Positions 1 to 10,575 are shown, counted from the stretch's first letter. The stretch: 64,000 nucleotides of DNA from Taibaiella chishuiensis (GCF_003014535.1 NZ_PYGD01000004.1:310001-374000), one strand, 5' to 3'. Numbers and translations are program-made. The notes: a model not told the origin generated them from the letters alone.

Positions 1-1
1 A

Positions 2-325
2 CACGACTTCGGTACTTTACAGGAAGGCGATGCTGCTGAAGCAGAATTCGTATTTACCAACACCGGTAAAGAGCCCCTGATCATCCAGAATGTTCACCCG
101 TCTTGCGGTTGTACTACTCCGTTCTGGTCTAAAGATCCTGTTGCTCCTGGTAAAACCGGTATCATCAAAGCTTCTTACGGTACTACCGGCCGCGTTGCTC
201 CTTTCAACAAGAGCATCACCGTTACCTCTACTGCCGGTACAAACGTGATCTATATCAAAGGTGTAGTGGAAAAAGCTCCGGAAGGTTCTGCTCCTGCTAA
301 CACTTCAATGATCAAAACCAACTAA
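2..325 (+). CDS. DUF1573 domain protein, C-terminal part
   Basis: This is the 3' end of a gene that begins before the window; the visible frame gives about 107 residues ending at TAA 323-325. It starts inside the DUF1573 fold (HDFGTLQEGD, then a FVFTNTGKEPLII strand) and carries the family cysteine motif SCGCTTPFW and the later PGKTGIIKASY strand. DUF1573 is an immunoglobulin-like (ASH/MSP-type) domain, usually exported in Bacteroidota; its biochemical role is not established. The next gene is a second DUF1573 protein in the same direction, so the two are probably paralogues. The family call is firm and the function unknown. Confidence 0.85.
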   Translation, partial: HDFGTLQEGDAAEAEFVFTNTGKEPLIIQNVHPSCGCTTPFWSKDPVAPGKTGIIKASYGTTGRVAPFNKSITVTSTAGTNVIYIKGVVEKAPEGSAPANTSMIKTN

Positions 326-444
326 GACATACGCCTTTCCGCAAGGAAACGGATCCGACTCAACACTACAGAGAAATTAAACCCCGCGTTTATTTTTCCA
401 TCTATGGTGTTGAGTTTTTTTAACCCTGAAAATTGAATGCGTTT

Positions 445-846
445 ATGAAAAAAATAATGGCAGGTATTATGCTGGTGGCTGCATCCGCTGCAGGCGCCTA
501 TGCACAGAAAGGAGCCAAATTCGAGTTTAAGGATAAAAATGATACCTACGATTTCGGAACCGTTAAAGAAGGTGCGAAAGTGGTACACGTATACGAGTTC
601 AAAAACGCAGGCGATCAGCCCTTGCAGATCCTGAGAGCAGAAGCCAGCTGCGGCTGCACCACACCGGAGTGGACCAAAACCCCGGTATTGCCCGGTAAAA
701 CAGGTACCATCAAAGTTACCTTCAATACGGAAGGCAAAGCCGGTCCGTCTATTAAAGAGGTAACCATCCAGTCCAACGCGGTACAGGCCGATAAGTCCAA
801 AGAGCGTTATGTACTGACCCTGAAAGGTACCGTAACAGCGAAATAA
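445..846 (+). CDS. Secreted DUF1573 domain protein
   Basis: A 133-residue protein when started at ATG 445. A TTG 12 bases upstream is in frame, but ATG 445 gives a clean signal peptide (MKKIMAGIMLVAASAAGAYA, cleavage near residue 20). The rest is one DUF1573 domain: YDFGTVKEGAKVVHVYEF, the motif SCGCTTPEW and PGKTGTIKVTF. It lies 120 bases after the end of another DUF1573 gene and shares its motifs (SCGCTTP.W), which suggests a tandem duplication. It probably acts in the periplasm or is exported. No catalytic residues can be assigned. Confidence 0.85.
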   Translation: MKKIMAGIMLVAASAAGAYAQKGAKFEFKDKNDTYDFGTVKEGAKVVHVYEFKNAGDQPLQILRAEASCGCTTPEWTKTPVLPGKTGTIKVTFNTEGKAGPSIKEVTIQSNAVQADKSKERYVLTLKGTVTAK

Positions 847-867
847 GCGCCCTGGCGCCGGTTATAC

Positions 868-897
868 AAAGGCCCACTACAACCGTAGCGGGCCTTC
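868..897 (+). terminator. Possible terminator after the DUF1573 gene
   Basis: An inverted repeat AAGGCCC ... GGGCCTT lies 22 bases after the DUF1573 stop codon. It lacks a good T-tract, so the call is weak. Confidence 0.4.
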
Positions 898-957
898 GCC
901 GTTTATGACCCGGGTGGATTTTTTATACTGCGAAATGCGCTATTCATGCATTTGGGT

Positions 958-965
958 TATATTTG
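958..965 (+). promoter_or_regulatory. Bacteroidota -7 element before eno
   Basis: TATATTTG matches the Bacteroidota sigma -7 consensus TAnnTTTG. It lies 26 bases before the enolase start codon, so transcription should begin near 970. No convincing -33 element is visible. Confidence 0.6.
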
Positions 966-979
966 CACCCAAATTATAA

Positions 980-2281
<1,302 letters not shown>

Positions 2282-2306
2282 GCAAACCGGATAAAATATA
2301 GGGAAG

Positions 2307-2337
2307 AGGCGCACACTAAACAGGGTGCGCCTTTTCT
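2307..2337 (+). terminator. Rho-independent terminator of eno
   Basis: Stem AGGCGCAC/GTGCGCCT with a 10-base loop followed by TTTCTT, 25 bases after the enolase stop. Confidence 0.8.
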
Positions 2338-2363
2338 TATGGATACCCGCTTATCTTTACACC

Positions 2364-3242
2364 ATGAAATGCAAAAACTGGTTACCGCTCCTGGCCGTGT
2401 TGGTGATGTCGTATGCGCCGCAGTTGCATGCACAAAGCGCCGGGCAGGGCGACTACAATGCCTGGGAGGCCAACCCGGGCGATACGTTTTATGTGTATGG
2501 CCGCATGGCCAATGTGCGCAGCCAGGCCGGCGCCGATGCGGCGGTTATCGATTCGCTGCCTTGTGGCGCCCCGGTTATTATCCAGGAACAGGGCAAGGAA
2601 TTATACGCCCTTAAAAATATCTATGCACCCTGGATGAAGGTAAAGTATCATTCGGGTGCTATCCTTAAAGAAGGTTATATCTGGGAAGGCCTGCTGGCCC
2701 TGGGTAGCTATCGCGACCAGGATACCCGGTTTGTATACGGCATGGAAAAAGTGCTGGCCAAGCGGGAGCCCAAGCCCGGCCAGTACGAACCGGAGCAATG
2801 GCTGATCCGGTTAAAGGCCCTGGATGCCGGCGGCCAGCTGCTCGATGAGCGGGAATGGAAAACGGCAAGCCCCGAAACATCGATGACCAGTGGGAAGCTG
2901 CTGGGCGATATGGGCCTGCCGCCGCTCCGCAATATAGTGCGGATCAGCGTTGGGGGCGGGGCCTGTGCCATACCTGCCGATTACTACTACTACGGCTGGA
3001 CCGGTGCCGGGTTATTGCCCCTGCCCGGTAAGACCGAGGTAGGCGATGCCGGTATATATTACTTTGTCGAAACCCTGTTGTTTCCTTCAGAACCTGGTGG
3101 TCAACCCGGCAAGATCATCCGGTTGACCGAAGAAGGGGAGGCCAGGGACAAACCGGGTAAGAACGGTGAGCCCGTATTTAAAGTCCGCAAAAAGCGCCAG
3201 GTATACCACTGGGACGGCGCCAAAGCCATACTGCAAAAATAA
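2364..3242 (+). CDS. Secreted protein with bacterial SH3-like domain
   Basis: A 292-residue protein from ATG 2364. A GTG in frame at 2325 lies inside the enolase terminator and is unlikely to be used. Residues 1-23 form a signal peptide ending in LHAQ. Residues about 36-105 resemble a bacterial SH3 domain: YVYGRMANVRSQAG, then SLPCGAPVIIQEQG, then WMKVKY and GYIWEGLLAL. The remaining two thirds match no family I recognise. A TATCTTTA element at 2352-2359 lies only four bases before the ATG, so the mRNA may be leaderless. Function unknown; cell-envelope or surface binding is an inference from the SH3-like domain. Confidence 0.75.
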   Translation: MKCKNWLPLLAVLVMSYAPQLHAQSAGQGDYNAWEANPGDTFYVYGRMANVRSQAGADAAVIDSLPCGAPVIIQEQGKELYALKNIYAPWMKVKYHSGAILKEGYIWEGLLALGSYRDQDTRFVYGMEKVLAKREPKPGQYEPEQWLIRLKALDAGGQLLDEREWKTASPETSMTSGKLLGDMGLPPLRNIVRISVGGGACAIPADYYYYGWTGAGLLPLPGKTEVGDAGIYYFVETLLFPSEPGGQPGKIIRLTEEGEARDKPGKNGEPVFKVRKKRQVYHWDGAKAILQK

Positions 3243-3544
3243 AACAGTTGCGGCAGGGCAAGGCACAGGCTGTAATCCTTTCCAGGAGCGGCTTAGCAGC
3301 CCTATTCTGAAATGTATTTCCTGTTGGCATATCCGTATTATCTCCTGACTGGCCGTGACATCCGCTACGGCCGGTTTCATTTTTTACAAAAAATAATTTG
3401 CCGGGATGAAAAACTATCGATTACTTTGTATTTCAAAGTACTTTATGATTTCTGCCAAACCCCTGTTTTTAGTGCCCTATTTTTAACCCGTTATTTTTTT
3501 ATGCAAACACTTTGTTTTTAAAAGTGCTTTTAAAAAATTAAAAC
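3243..3544. other. Intergenic region before the exosortase N module
   Basis: About 300 bases without a supported gene. The left half is GC-balanced and holds a short inverted repeat around 3350-3375 (GCCGT...ACGGC). The right half is strongly AT-rich and probably carries the promoter of the following operon, but no clean TAnnTTTG element is seen. Confidence 0.5.
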
Positions 3545-6064
3545 ATGCCCGCTACCATCCTCCCTGAAACCCAGAAAGATTACCAGCGCATCGGCGTGCT
3601 GCTGGTATTATGTTCCGCAGCCGTATATGGCATCGCCAGCCTGGCCGGCCTTAAAGCCGAAACTTTTTTCGGCATATTTTTGATCAACTATGCCGTATCG
3701 CTGCTCTATGGTTGCCTGATCATTTTTTCGAGAAAACGGCGCAGCGGCCCTAAAGGGCTGCATTGCTTCCTGCTCTGCCTTGTGCTCGCCCTGATCAGCG
3801 CCTATGCCCTCAATCACTTCATCCCCGTATTCGAATCATCCGTACCCTGGCTCAGTTGTTGCCTGGTGGTGGTAGCCGCCGCCTATACCAGCCTGGGGTA
3901 TATGGACCGCTTCCGGGCCTGGCAGCGTATACTGGCCGGCTTTGTTACGGGCACAGGGCTCCTGCTCTTCCTGTACCTGAGTATCTTCCTGTTGCCGCTG
4001 GCCCCTTTTGCACTGGTAGGCAGCGTATTCCTGGGCATATCGCTGCATGCGCTCGTGCCCTTGTTTTTCGTGATCTTCACCATCAAGTGGATGGTAGAGG
4101 TAGGCCGGGAATATCGTTATGTTGCGGCCAGTTTCTTCGCAGGCCTGCTCTTTTCCTTCCTGGTCATCCTGCTTTTTTGTTTACAGTGGAACCGTATCGA
4201 CCGCCTGGTACACCATTGCTACCAGCGCAGTTTTGTGGCCGACAATACCGATTTGCCCGCCTGGATGAAGGTGGCGCAAAGGTTGTCCGGCAACTGGCTT
4301 ACGGAGGAGTACCTGAAAGCCGGGTTTGTATATACCGTGGCCAAACAGGATGATAACTGGCTGGACTGGTCGCTGCCCCGGGTCGATTTTGAAGAAACCC
4401 GCAAGCACGATCCGCTGATCGTGATCGCAACGTTTTTTAACAACAGGCAGGCCTTGAATGAAGAGGAGAGGCTGAAGGTGCTGGAGTCGGCTTTTGGTGC
4501 AAGACATAAAACCCTGGAACGCCTGTGGCGCGGCGACGACCTGCAGACTACCGATGTGGTAACGCATGTGCGCTTATGGCCCGAACTGCGCATGGCCTAT
4601 ACCGAAAAGACCCTGACCGTGGGCCGGCGCCATGGAGGTACTGATAACCGCTGGTCCGGCCAGGAGGCAATTTACACCTTTCACCTGCCGGAAGGCGGTG
4701 TGGTAACGGCATTGTCGCTTTGGATCGATGGCAGGGAGGCCCCGGGCATACTGACCACCAAAGGCAAGGCAGCACAGGCCTACCGGCAGATCGTCGGTGT
4801 AGAAAGCAGGGATCCTTCGGTCGTGCACTGGCAGGAGGGCAATACGGTGAGCGTACGCGTATTCCCGGTACCGGCCGATGGCAGCAGGATGTTCAAAATA
4901 GGCATAACTGCACCGCTTGCAACGGTAAAAGACCGCCTGTTTTACGACAACATTTATTTCGAAGGTCCCGATGCGGCTACGGCCCGCGAAGTGGTACGGC
5001 TCGACTGGGTGGGCAAAACCGCGCCGGAACAGCCCGAAGGTTTCGAGCCGGGTGCGCCGGGCCGGTTTATGCGCGAGGGTAATTACCAACAGCACTGGCA
5101 ACTGGATGTTGCGGCTCCGCCGGTAAGCAACGGGAGTTTTGCCTTTAACGGGAAAACCTATACGGTGGCTGCTTTTGAACCGCAACGTGACGCTGCGTTT
5201 TTTGATAAGATATACCTCGACCTCAACGGAAGCTGGACCCGGCGCGAGTTTGATGCGGCCTGGCATACCTTTAGCGGCAAAGCGGTTTATGTGTATGATG
5301 ATGGCCTGGTACAGCTCAGCGATAAGAACCGCGAAAAGATCTTCAGGCGTATGCAGGACTATCATTTCAGCCTGTTCCCCTTGCAGGAGATCGACGAGCC
5401 GGCTACGGCGCTGCTGGTAACCAAAGGCGGCAGCGAAGGTCCCGCGATCGGCGATCTGAAGGATACCGAGTTCGGACAGCGCCTGGATGCCTGGTTGCAG
5501 CAAGGGCAGAAGCTGCGGCTGTTTAACCTGGGCCGCACACTTAACCCTTACCTGAGTACGCTGAAAGAGCACCGTGCTTTTGTATACGAACAAGGCGATA
5601 CCGAACTGCTGCAACAGCTGGTAACAGGCAGCAGTTTTGCTACCGATGCCGAGCGTGCGGATAAGATCGTGCTGGAACGTGCGGGCATACAGGTAACCAG
5701 TGGTGCCGGCACAACGGATACGCATGCGCCGGATCATGTGATGCGGCTTTTTACCTATAACCACCTGATGCAACAATTGCGCTCCGGGCTTTATACCAAT
5801 CATGAAGTAGATACCGCGCTGGTGGCCGAAGCGCAGGAGGCAGGTATTGTAAGTCCTTTGTCGAGCCTTGTGGTACTTGAAACCGCTGCAGACTATAACC
5901 GCTTCGACATCAGCCAGAGTAAGAACAGCCTGCAAAACGCCAGTATGAAATCGAAAGGCGCGGTGCCCGAGCCCGAAGAATGGGCGCTGATCGCTATTGC
6001 AGCCGCATTGGTAGTATTCCTGTATCGTAAAAAACAGCTTAAGGTGTTATGGAAATCTTCTTAA
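3545..6064 (+). CDS. XrtN-system VIT domain protein with PEP-CTERM-like tail
   Basis: An 839-residue protein. The first 230 residues hold six to seven hydrophobic segments. Then comes a soluble part with a vault protein inter-alpha-trypsin (VIT) domain at about 340-460 (TFHLPEGGVVTALSLWIDG, RVFPVPADGSRMFKIGI). The C-terminus is a sorting signal: VPEPEEW at 807-813, a hydrophobic helix and a basic YRKKQ. That tail is the PEP-CTERM type recognised by exosortases. The next gene, overlapping by 16 bases, is the exosortase itself, so this is almost certainly its dedicated substrate. Such pairs are defined as the exosortase N system of Bacteroidota; the biological role is unknown. Confidence 0.9.
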   Translation: MPATILPETQKDYQRIGVLLVLCSAAVYGIASLAGLKAETFFGIFLINYAVSLLYGCLIIFSRKRRSGPKGLHCFLLCLVLALISAYALNHFIPVFESSVPWLSCCLVVVAAAYTSLGYMDRFRAWQRILAGFVTGTGLLLFLYLSIFLLPLAPFALVGSVFLGISLHALVPLFFVIFTIKWMVEVGREYRYVAASFFAGLLFSFLVILLFCLQWNRIDRLVHHCYQRSFVADNTDLPAWMKVAQRLSGNWLTEEYLKAGFVYTVAKQDDNWLDWSLPRVDFEETRKHDPLIVIATFFNNRQALNEEERLKVLESAFGARHKTLERLWRGDDLQTTDVVTHVRLWPELRMAYTEKTLTVGRRHGGTDNRWSGQEAIYTFHLPEGGVVTALSLWIDGREAPGILTTKGKAAQAYRQIVGVESRDPSVVHWQEGNTVSVRVFPVPADGSRMFKIGITAPLATVKDRLFYDNIYFEGPDAATAREVVRLDWVGKTAPEQPEGFEPGAPGRFMREGNYQQHWQLDVAAPPVSNGSFAFNGKTYTVAAFEPQRDAAFFDKIYLDLNGSWTRREFDAAWHTFSGKAVYVYDDGLVQLSDKNREKIFRRMQDYHFSLFPLQEIDEPATALLVTKGGSEGPAIGDLKDTEFGQRLDAWLQQGQKLRLFNLGRTLNPYLSTLKEHRAFVYEQGDTELLQQLVTGSSFATDAERADKIVLERAGIQVTSGAGTTDTHAPDHVMRLFTYNHLMQQLRSGLYTNHEVDTALVAEAQEAGIVSPLSSLVVLETAADYNRFDISQSKNSLQNASMKSKGAVPEPEEWALIAIAAALVVFLYRKKQLKVLWKSS

Positions 6065-7401
6065 AATACCGGCGCGTGCCGCATTGCTACAGCCGTAATG
6101 ACCTGTTGTGCCTGTTTGGGGTACTGGCCTGCAGTATCAGCAGTTTTATCCTGCTCGGCGATTACCTGCTTTGGCAATCGGCCGGCTTCCTGGTAGGCCT
6201 GGGCGCATTGCCGCTGATGTTTACACAACCCGCGGGCCGGAAAAGTACCCGTATGGGCTGGCTGGCGGTTGCTTTTGCCTTGACGGGTTTGTTGCTGCCC
6301 GTGAAGACCGTGGTTTATATGACCCTTTGCTGTACCTTATTGTTCCTGTATGAGTATTATAAAGGCCGTTGCTCTGTACTGTCCTTGCTGACCCTGCTCC
6401 TGATGTCGCCGATTTGCAGTTATTTCGCAGAGGTATTCAGCTTCCCGGTACGTTTGCAGCTTACGGCCATGGCTGGCGCCTTGTTACAGGGCGCGGGTGT
6501 GCCGGTTGCGGTTGCCGGTAATATTATCGGCAGCGGGGCCACGGAGTTTGCTGTAGATCCGGCCTGTATGGGTTTAAGCATGCTGGTGGTATCGCTGTTG
6601 TGCGGACTGATCATGGTGGCCTTTTACCAGCGCCGTTACCGGCGGCGGCTGGCAGCCGGCTGGATCCTTTTATTCCTGGCCGCACTGGTTGTACTGAACA
6701 TCGTGGCTAACCTCTGCCGTATCCTGCTCCTGGTGTATTTCCATTTGCTGCCCGGTAATCCACTACACGGTATTTGCGGTATCATCTGCCTCCTGGTTTA
6801 TGTATTGTTGCCGGGGGCCGGATTATGCCGCTTATTGCTGCGCAAAGCGGGTCGTGTCCAGGCGCCTGCAGCAGCGGCTAACGCGCTCCCGGAATACGCG
6901 GCCTGGTTGCCTTTGTTCATCCTGTCTTTTTTGATCCTGGCACACATCCGGCAACGGCAGGTACCGCCTGTACACCGGCAGCAGGCCCTGCCGGTAGTAG
7001 CGGGGTATACTGTTTCCCGTTACAACAGCGACGTGGTTAAAATGGAAAACAATACCGTGCTCATATACCTCAAACCCCTGAAGGGCGCGGTATACACCGA
7101 CCATAATCCTTTGTTGTGCTGGAATGGCAGCGGTTACAGCTTTGAGCGCGTACAAGCCTGCAACTGGTCGGGGATCAGCTTATTTACCGGCGTACTGGCC
7201 AAGGGCACAGAGCGTTTGTATACTGCCTGGTGGTATGAGAATGGTACGACCAGTACGGTAAGCCAATGGGCCTGGCGCTGGCAAACCCTGAAAGGCGCCC
7301 GACCCTTTACGCTGATCAATGTTACTGCCGCCACGCCTGCGGTGTTGCAAGCCGAAGTAGCCCGTATCGCAGCGGCAAAAGATAAGCTGGTCGGGCATTG
7401 A
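6049..7401 (+). CDS. xrtN: Exosortase N
   Basis: A 450-residue polytopic membrane protein of the exosortase/archaeosortase family. The catalytic triad can be placed at Cys173 (DPACMGLSM), Arg224 (NLCRILLL) and His240 (NPLHGICG), each next to a membrane helix as expected. A soluble C-terminal domain of about 150 residues follows the last helix (from PPVHRQQALP on). It overlaps the VIT-domain gene upstream by 16 bases, which indicates translational coupling. Exosortases cleave PEP-CTERM tails at the inner membrane; here only one substrate is visible in the neighbourhood, as reported for the N type. The call is strong. Confidence 0.9.
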   Translation: MEIFLKYRRVPHCYSRNDLLCLFGVLACSISSFILLGDYLLWQSAGFLVGLGALPLMFTQPAGRKSTRMGWLAVAFALTGLLLPVKTVVYMTLCCTLLFLYEYYKGRCSVLSLLTLLLMSPICSYFAEVFSFPVRLQLTAMAGALLQGAGVPVAVAGNIIGSGATEFAVDPACMGLSMLVVSLLCGLIMVAFYQRRYRRRLAAGWILLFLAALVVLNIVANLCRILLLVYFHLLPGNPLHGICGIICLLVYVLLPGAGLCRLLLRKAGRVQAPAAAANALPEYAAWLPLFILSFLILAHIRQRQVPPVHRQQALPVVAGYTVSRYNSDVVKMENNTVLIYLKPLKGAVYTDHNPLLCWNGSGYSFERVQACNWSGISLFTGVLAKGTERLYTAWWYENGTTSTVSQWAWRWQTLKGARPFTLINVTAATPAVLQAEVARIAAAKDKLVGH

Positions 7402-7458
7402 GGGGCATACGGTATGCAGGAAAGATAACCGGTGCTGGTTCGTTTCCAGGCAAAAACC

Positions 7459-7466
7459 TACATTTG
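7459..7466 (+). promoter_or_regulatory. -7 element before the MFS gene
   Basis: TACATTTG matches TAnnTTTG and lies 41 bases before ATG 7508. It separates the transporter from the exosortase operon. Confidence 0.55.
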
Positions 7467-7507
7467 CAACATCCCGGCCAACCCATGTCTCCGGCCGGCA
7501 TATTCTC

Positions 7508-8719
7508 ATGAAAAAATTTTTACGTGCCTACCTGGAATCTTATACCGGGCTGTCGCATGCTTCCTGGATGCTGGCGCTCGTGATGTTCATCAACCGTTGT
7601 GGCGCTATGGTATTGCCGTTCCTGGGTATCTATATGACGCAGGAACTGGGCCTGAGCCTGGAAAAGGCCGGTGTCGTGCTGAGTTGTTTTGGCCTGGGTG
7701 CTATTACGGGTTCCTTTTTGGGTGGTTTACTTTCCGATAAATGGGGGCATTTCAATACCCAGATCACCAGCCTGGTGCTGTGTACGCCCCCGTATTTTAT
7801 ATTGCCCCTGTTTAAAACACCGGAGCTGTTGGGCGCCGGTATTTTTGTATTGAGTGTGATTACCGAAACCCTGCGCCCGGCCAATTCTGTAGCCATTATG
7901 TACCATTCCCGGCCGGAGAGCCTGACCAAAGCTTTTTCCTTAAACCGGATGGCGCTGAACCTGGGCTTTTCTATCGGTCCTGCAATCGGTGGTTTGCTGG
8001 CAGCTATTTCTTTCCAGTTATTGTTCTATGGCAATGGTATATCGGCGGGCCTGGCTGCCTTGCTTTTTTATTTTTATTTCCGCAACCGTAAGGGTCGTGT
8101 GGTCACCGCACCCAAGTCTGAAGCCCCGGATGCCCCGGTGGAAAAGGTAATCAGCCGTTCGCCTTACCGCGACGGTCCGTTCCTGGTCTTTTCCCTGCTT
8201 TGCTGTTTTTACAGTATCTGCTTTTTTCAACTGCTCAGTACGCTGCCCTTGTACTACCGAGATGTGCATCATCTGAGCGAGTCGGGAGCCGGGCTGGTAC
8301 TGGCCTCCAACGGCCTGGCCGTAGTCTTGCTCGAGATGCTGCTGGTGCATATTGCCGAACGTAAACTGGGTACCCGCAGGGCCATCGTGATCGGGACCCT
8401 GCTCTGCGGGCTCTCCTATGTGTTGCTTAACCTGTGCGATGCCCACTGGATGTTGTATTTCGCCATGTTCGTGATGAGCATATCGGAGATACTGGCCATG
8501 CCTTTTATGGCTACGGTAGCCGTAAGCCGCTCCTCCGAACAGACCAAGGGCGCTTATATGGGATTGAACGCACTTAGCTTTTCCATTGCACATGTGTTCT
8601 CACCCTTCCTGGGCACCCGTATCGCGGCGGCCTATGGTTTCGAAACCCTGTGGTGGATCACCGGTATTACCATAGCCCTGGTTACCCTGGGTATGTATTT
8701 TATCCTGAAAAAATTATAG
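7508..8719 (+). CDS. MFS transporter
   Basis: A 403-residue major facilitator with about 12 membrane helices. The loop between helices 2 and 3 carries the MFS motif A-like GGLLSDKWGH. A cytoplasmic linker at about 198-218 (RNRKGRVVTAPKSEAPD) divides the two halves. It most resembles the drug-efflux-type branch (DHA1/YdgI-like), but the substrate cannot be read from the sequence. It has its own promoter and is followed by a VOC-family gene with a separate promoter. Confidence 0.85.
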   Translation: MKKFLRAYLESYTGLSHASWMLALVMFINRCGAMVLPFLGIYMTQELGLSLEKAGVVLSCFGLGAITGSFLGGLLSDKWGHFNTQITSLVLCTPPYFILPLFKTPELLGAGIFVLSVITETLRPANSVAIMYHSRPESLTKAFSLNRMALNLGFSIGPAIGGLLAAISFQLLFYGNGISAGLAALLFYFYFRNRKGRVVTAPKSEAPDAPVEKVISRSPYRDGPFLVFSLLCCFYSICFFQLLSTLPLYYRDVHHLSESGAGLVLASNGLAVVLLEMLLVHIAERKLGTRRAIVIGTLLCGLSYVLLNLCDAHWMLYFAMFVMSISEILAMPFMATVAVSRSSEQTKGAYMGLNALSFSIAHVFSPFLGTRIAAAYGFETLWWITGITIALVTLGMYFILKKL

Positions 8720-8765
8720 TGCCTCTTTATCCGCATATACAGAGAAGTGAAAACCCGGAGCAATG

Positions 8766-8787
8766 GGGAATGCTACCTTTGGCATTC
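8766..8787 (+). promoter_or_regulatory. Promoter of the VOC gene inside an inverted repeat
   Basis: The -7 element TACCTTTG (8774-8781) sits exactly in the loop of an inverted repeat GGAATGC ... GCATTCC. This may be an operator or the terminator of the MFS gene upstream. The start codon is 32 bases downstream. Confidence 0.5.
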
Positions 8788-8813
8788 CTTATTGACCTCT
8801 TAAAGCTTTTCTG

Positions 8814-9227
8814 ATGCGACTTAACCAGGTTACCGTTCCCGCGCTTGATCTTGAAGTTTCCGTTTCTTTTTATACCCGCCTCGGCATGACCCTGATCGTA
8901 GATGCCCTGCCGGGTTATGCCCGTTTTGCCTGTCCCGATGGCAGTACTTTTTCCCTGCACCGCGTAGACCGCCTGCCGCAGGGCGATGGGATATGGATCT
9001 ATTTTGAATGTGATGACCTGGATGCCGAAGTAGCCCGGCTCGAAGCTGCGGGTATGGCCTGGGAAACCCGGCCCGAAGACCAGTCCTGGCTATGGCGCGA
9101 GGCCCGGTTAAAAGACCCTGACGGCAACCAGCTGATCTTTTATTTTGCCGGCGAAAACCGCCTGAACCCGCCCTGGAGGCTGAGCGAAGCAGAGACCGCC
9201 GCCCGGGCTACCGGGGCGCTGCGTTAA
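8814..9227 (+). CDS. VOC family (glyoxalase/bleomycin-resistance-like) protein
   Basis: A 137-residue protein with the paired beta-alpha-beta-beta-beta units of the vicinal oxygen chelate fold: LEVSVSFYTRLGMTLIVD at the start, YFECDDLDAEVARLEAAG in the middle and KDPDGNQLIFYFAGEN near the end. The KDPDGN turn with a following hydrophobic strand is typical of the family. The enzyme activity cannot be assigned. It probably works in the cytosol. It stands between an MFS transporter and a chaperone pair, with its own promoter. Confidence 0.85.
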   Translation: MRLNQVTVPALDLEVSVSFYTRLGMTLIVDALPGYARFACPDGSTFSLHRVDRLPQGDGIWIYFECDDLDAEVARLEAAGMAWETRPEDQSWLWREARLKDPDGNQLIFYFAGENRLNPPWRLSEAETAARATGALR

Positions 9228-9296
9228 ATACCGCCGGCCCAACAACTTTTAAGCCGTTCGATTGTAACATAGGGTAAAAGATATCCGCCCTTCACT

Positions 9297-10199
9297 ATGG
9301 CCTTTATAGACTATTATACCGTGCTCGGCCTCGGCAAGAATGCAAGCACCGATGATATTAAGAAAGCATACCGGAAACTGGCGCGCAAGTACCATCCCGA
9401 TCTGAACCCCGACGACCAGGAGGCGAAACAGAAGTTTCAGCAGATCAACGAGGCGCAGGAAGTACTGACCGACCCCGAAAAACGCAAGCAGTACGATAAG
9501 TATGGCGAGCAATACGGCGAGCGCTGGAAAGAAGGGGAGCAATACGAACAGCACCGGCAATCGCAACAGCAGCAACAGGCCTATAACGGCGAAGATTTCG
9601 AAGGGTATAACGGTAGTTTCGACGACGGCCGGTTTTCGGATTTCTTCGAATCCCTTTTCGGCAACCAGTCGGGTGGGGGCAGGCAGGCGATGTTTCGCGG
9701 GCAGGACCTGAATGCGGAGCTACCGCTTACCCTTAAAGAGGCTTACACCACGCATCCGCATATGTTTACCGTAAATGGCAAACAGGTACGGATCACCATC
9801 CATGCCGGTGTGGCCGACGGGCAGAAGATAAAACTGAAAGGCTACGGTGGGCCCGGCGCTAATGGCGGTCCTGCCGGTGACCTGTACATTACCTTCCGTA
9901 TTGCGGAAGACCCGGTGTTTAAGCGGGTTAAGGACGACCTCTATGCTGAGGTCGCCCTGGATCTGTACACCGCAGTACTGGGAGGCTCGATTATGGCCGA
10001 TACCCTCGATGGTAAAGTAAAGCTGACGATAAAACCGGAAACACAGAACGGGACTAAGGTGCGGCTGAAGGGCAAAGGTTTCCCGGTATACCGTAAAGAC
10101 AACAGTTTTGGCGATCTCTATCTTACTTTTTCTATAAAAATACCTACCGGCCTCACTGATAAACAAAAAGAATTGTTCAAAACATTATCCGAATCTTAA
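9297..10199 (+). CDS. cbpA: CbpA-type DnaJ co-chaperone
   Basis: A 300-residue J-domain protein. The J domain occupies residues 1-70 with the HPD motif ([11 protein letters not shown]). A Gln/Gly-rich linker follows ([17 protein letters not shown]), then two C-terminal substrate-binding domains ([16 protein letters not shown] and [15 protein letters not shown]). The cysteine zinc domain of DnaJ is absent, which separates it from the true dnaJ at 41951. Next to it, 12 bases downstream, is the modulator gene cbpM, which supports the CbpA assignment. It works with DnaK in protein folding. Confidence 0.93.
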   Translation: MAFIDYYTVLGLGKNASTDDIKKAYRKLARKYHPDLNPDDQEAKQKFQQINEAQEVLTDPEKRKQYDKYGEQYGERWKEGEQYEQHRQSQQQQQAYNGEDFEGYNGSFDDGRFSDFFESLFGNQSGGGRQAMFRGQDLNAELPLTLKEAYTTHPHMFTVNGKQVRITIHAGVADGQKIKLKGYGGPGANGGPAGDLYITFRIAEDPVFKRVKDDLYAEVALDLYTAVLGGSIMADTLDGKVKLTIKPETQNGTKVRLKGKGFPVYRKDNSFGDLYLTFSIKIPTGLTDKQKELFKTLSES

Positions 10200-10211
10200 A
10201 CTTTACCGACT

Positions 10212-10502
10212 ATGCCTGCAGAATTGATCACGGTTTCCGAATACTGTATCCATTACCATACCGACAGGGCCTTTATCGATGCCCTGGAGCAGAACGGACT
10301 GATAACCCTGACCCTTGTCGAGGAGGAGCGTTTTATACCTTACGACCAACTGGAAGAACTGGAATGGTACAGCAGGTTGCACCGCGACCTGGAACTGAAC
10401 CTGGAGGGAATAGATGTGGTACGCAACCTGTTACAAAAGATCAAAAGCATGCAGGATCATATCCGCGAACTGGAAGCCCGGCTGACACAGCTGCGTTATT
10501 AA
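10212..10502 (+). CDS. cbpM: Chaperone modulator CbpM
   Basis: A 96-residue protein of the CbpM/MerR-like family. It has a small helix-turn-helix-like N-terminal half (ITVSEYCIHYHTDRAFIDAL) and a C-terminal helix (KIKSMQDHIRELEARLTQL). CbpM binds the J domain of CbpA and holds back its activity. It lies 12 bases after cbpA in the same direction, which is the usual operon. A strong hairpin follows the stop. Confidence 0.88.
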   Translation: MPAELITVSEYCIHYHTDRAFIDALEQNGLITLTLVEEERFIPYDQLEELEWYSRLHRDLELNLEGIDVVRNLLQKIKSMQDHIRELEARLTQLRY

Positions 10503-10535
10503 GATCATTTCCTGTTGTACATTTAGTTATAAATG

Positions 10536-10575
10536 AAAGCGGCCGTTCCCCGGAAGAGGAACGGCCGCTGTTGTG
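10536..10575. terminator. Bidirectional terminator between cbpM and a lanthipeptide gene
   Basis: A 12-bp stem AGCGGCCGTTCC/GGAACGGCCGCT (10538-10549 with 10558-10569) sits between convergent genes. T-rich runs flank both sides, so it may end cbpAB-type mRNA on the plus strand and the lanthipeptide mRNA on the minus strand. Confidence 0.8.

Noticed and set aside
433-444. Earlier TTG start for the second DUF1573 gene
   Set aside because: ATG 445 gives a clean signal peptide; the TTG adds four residues with no support.
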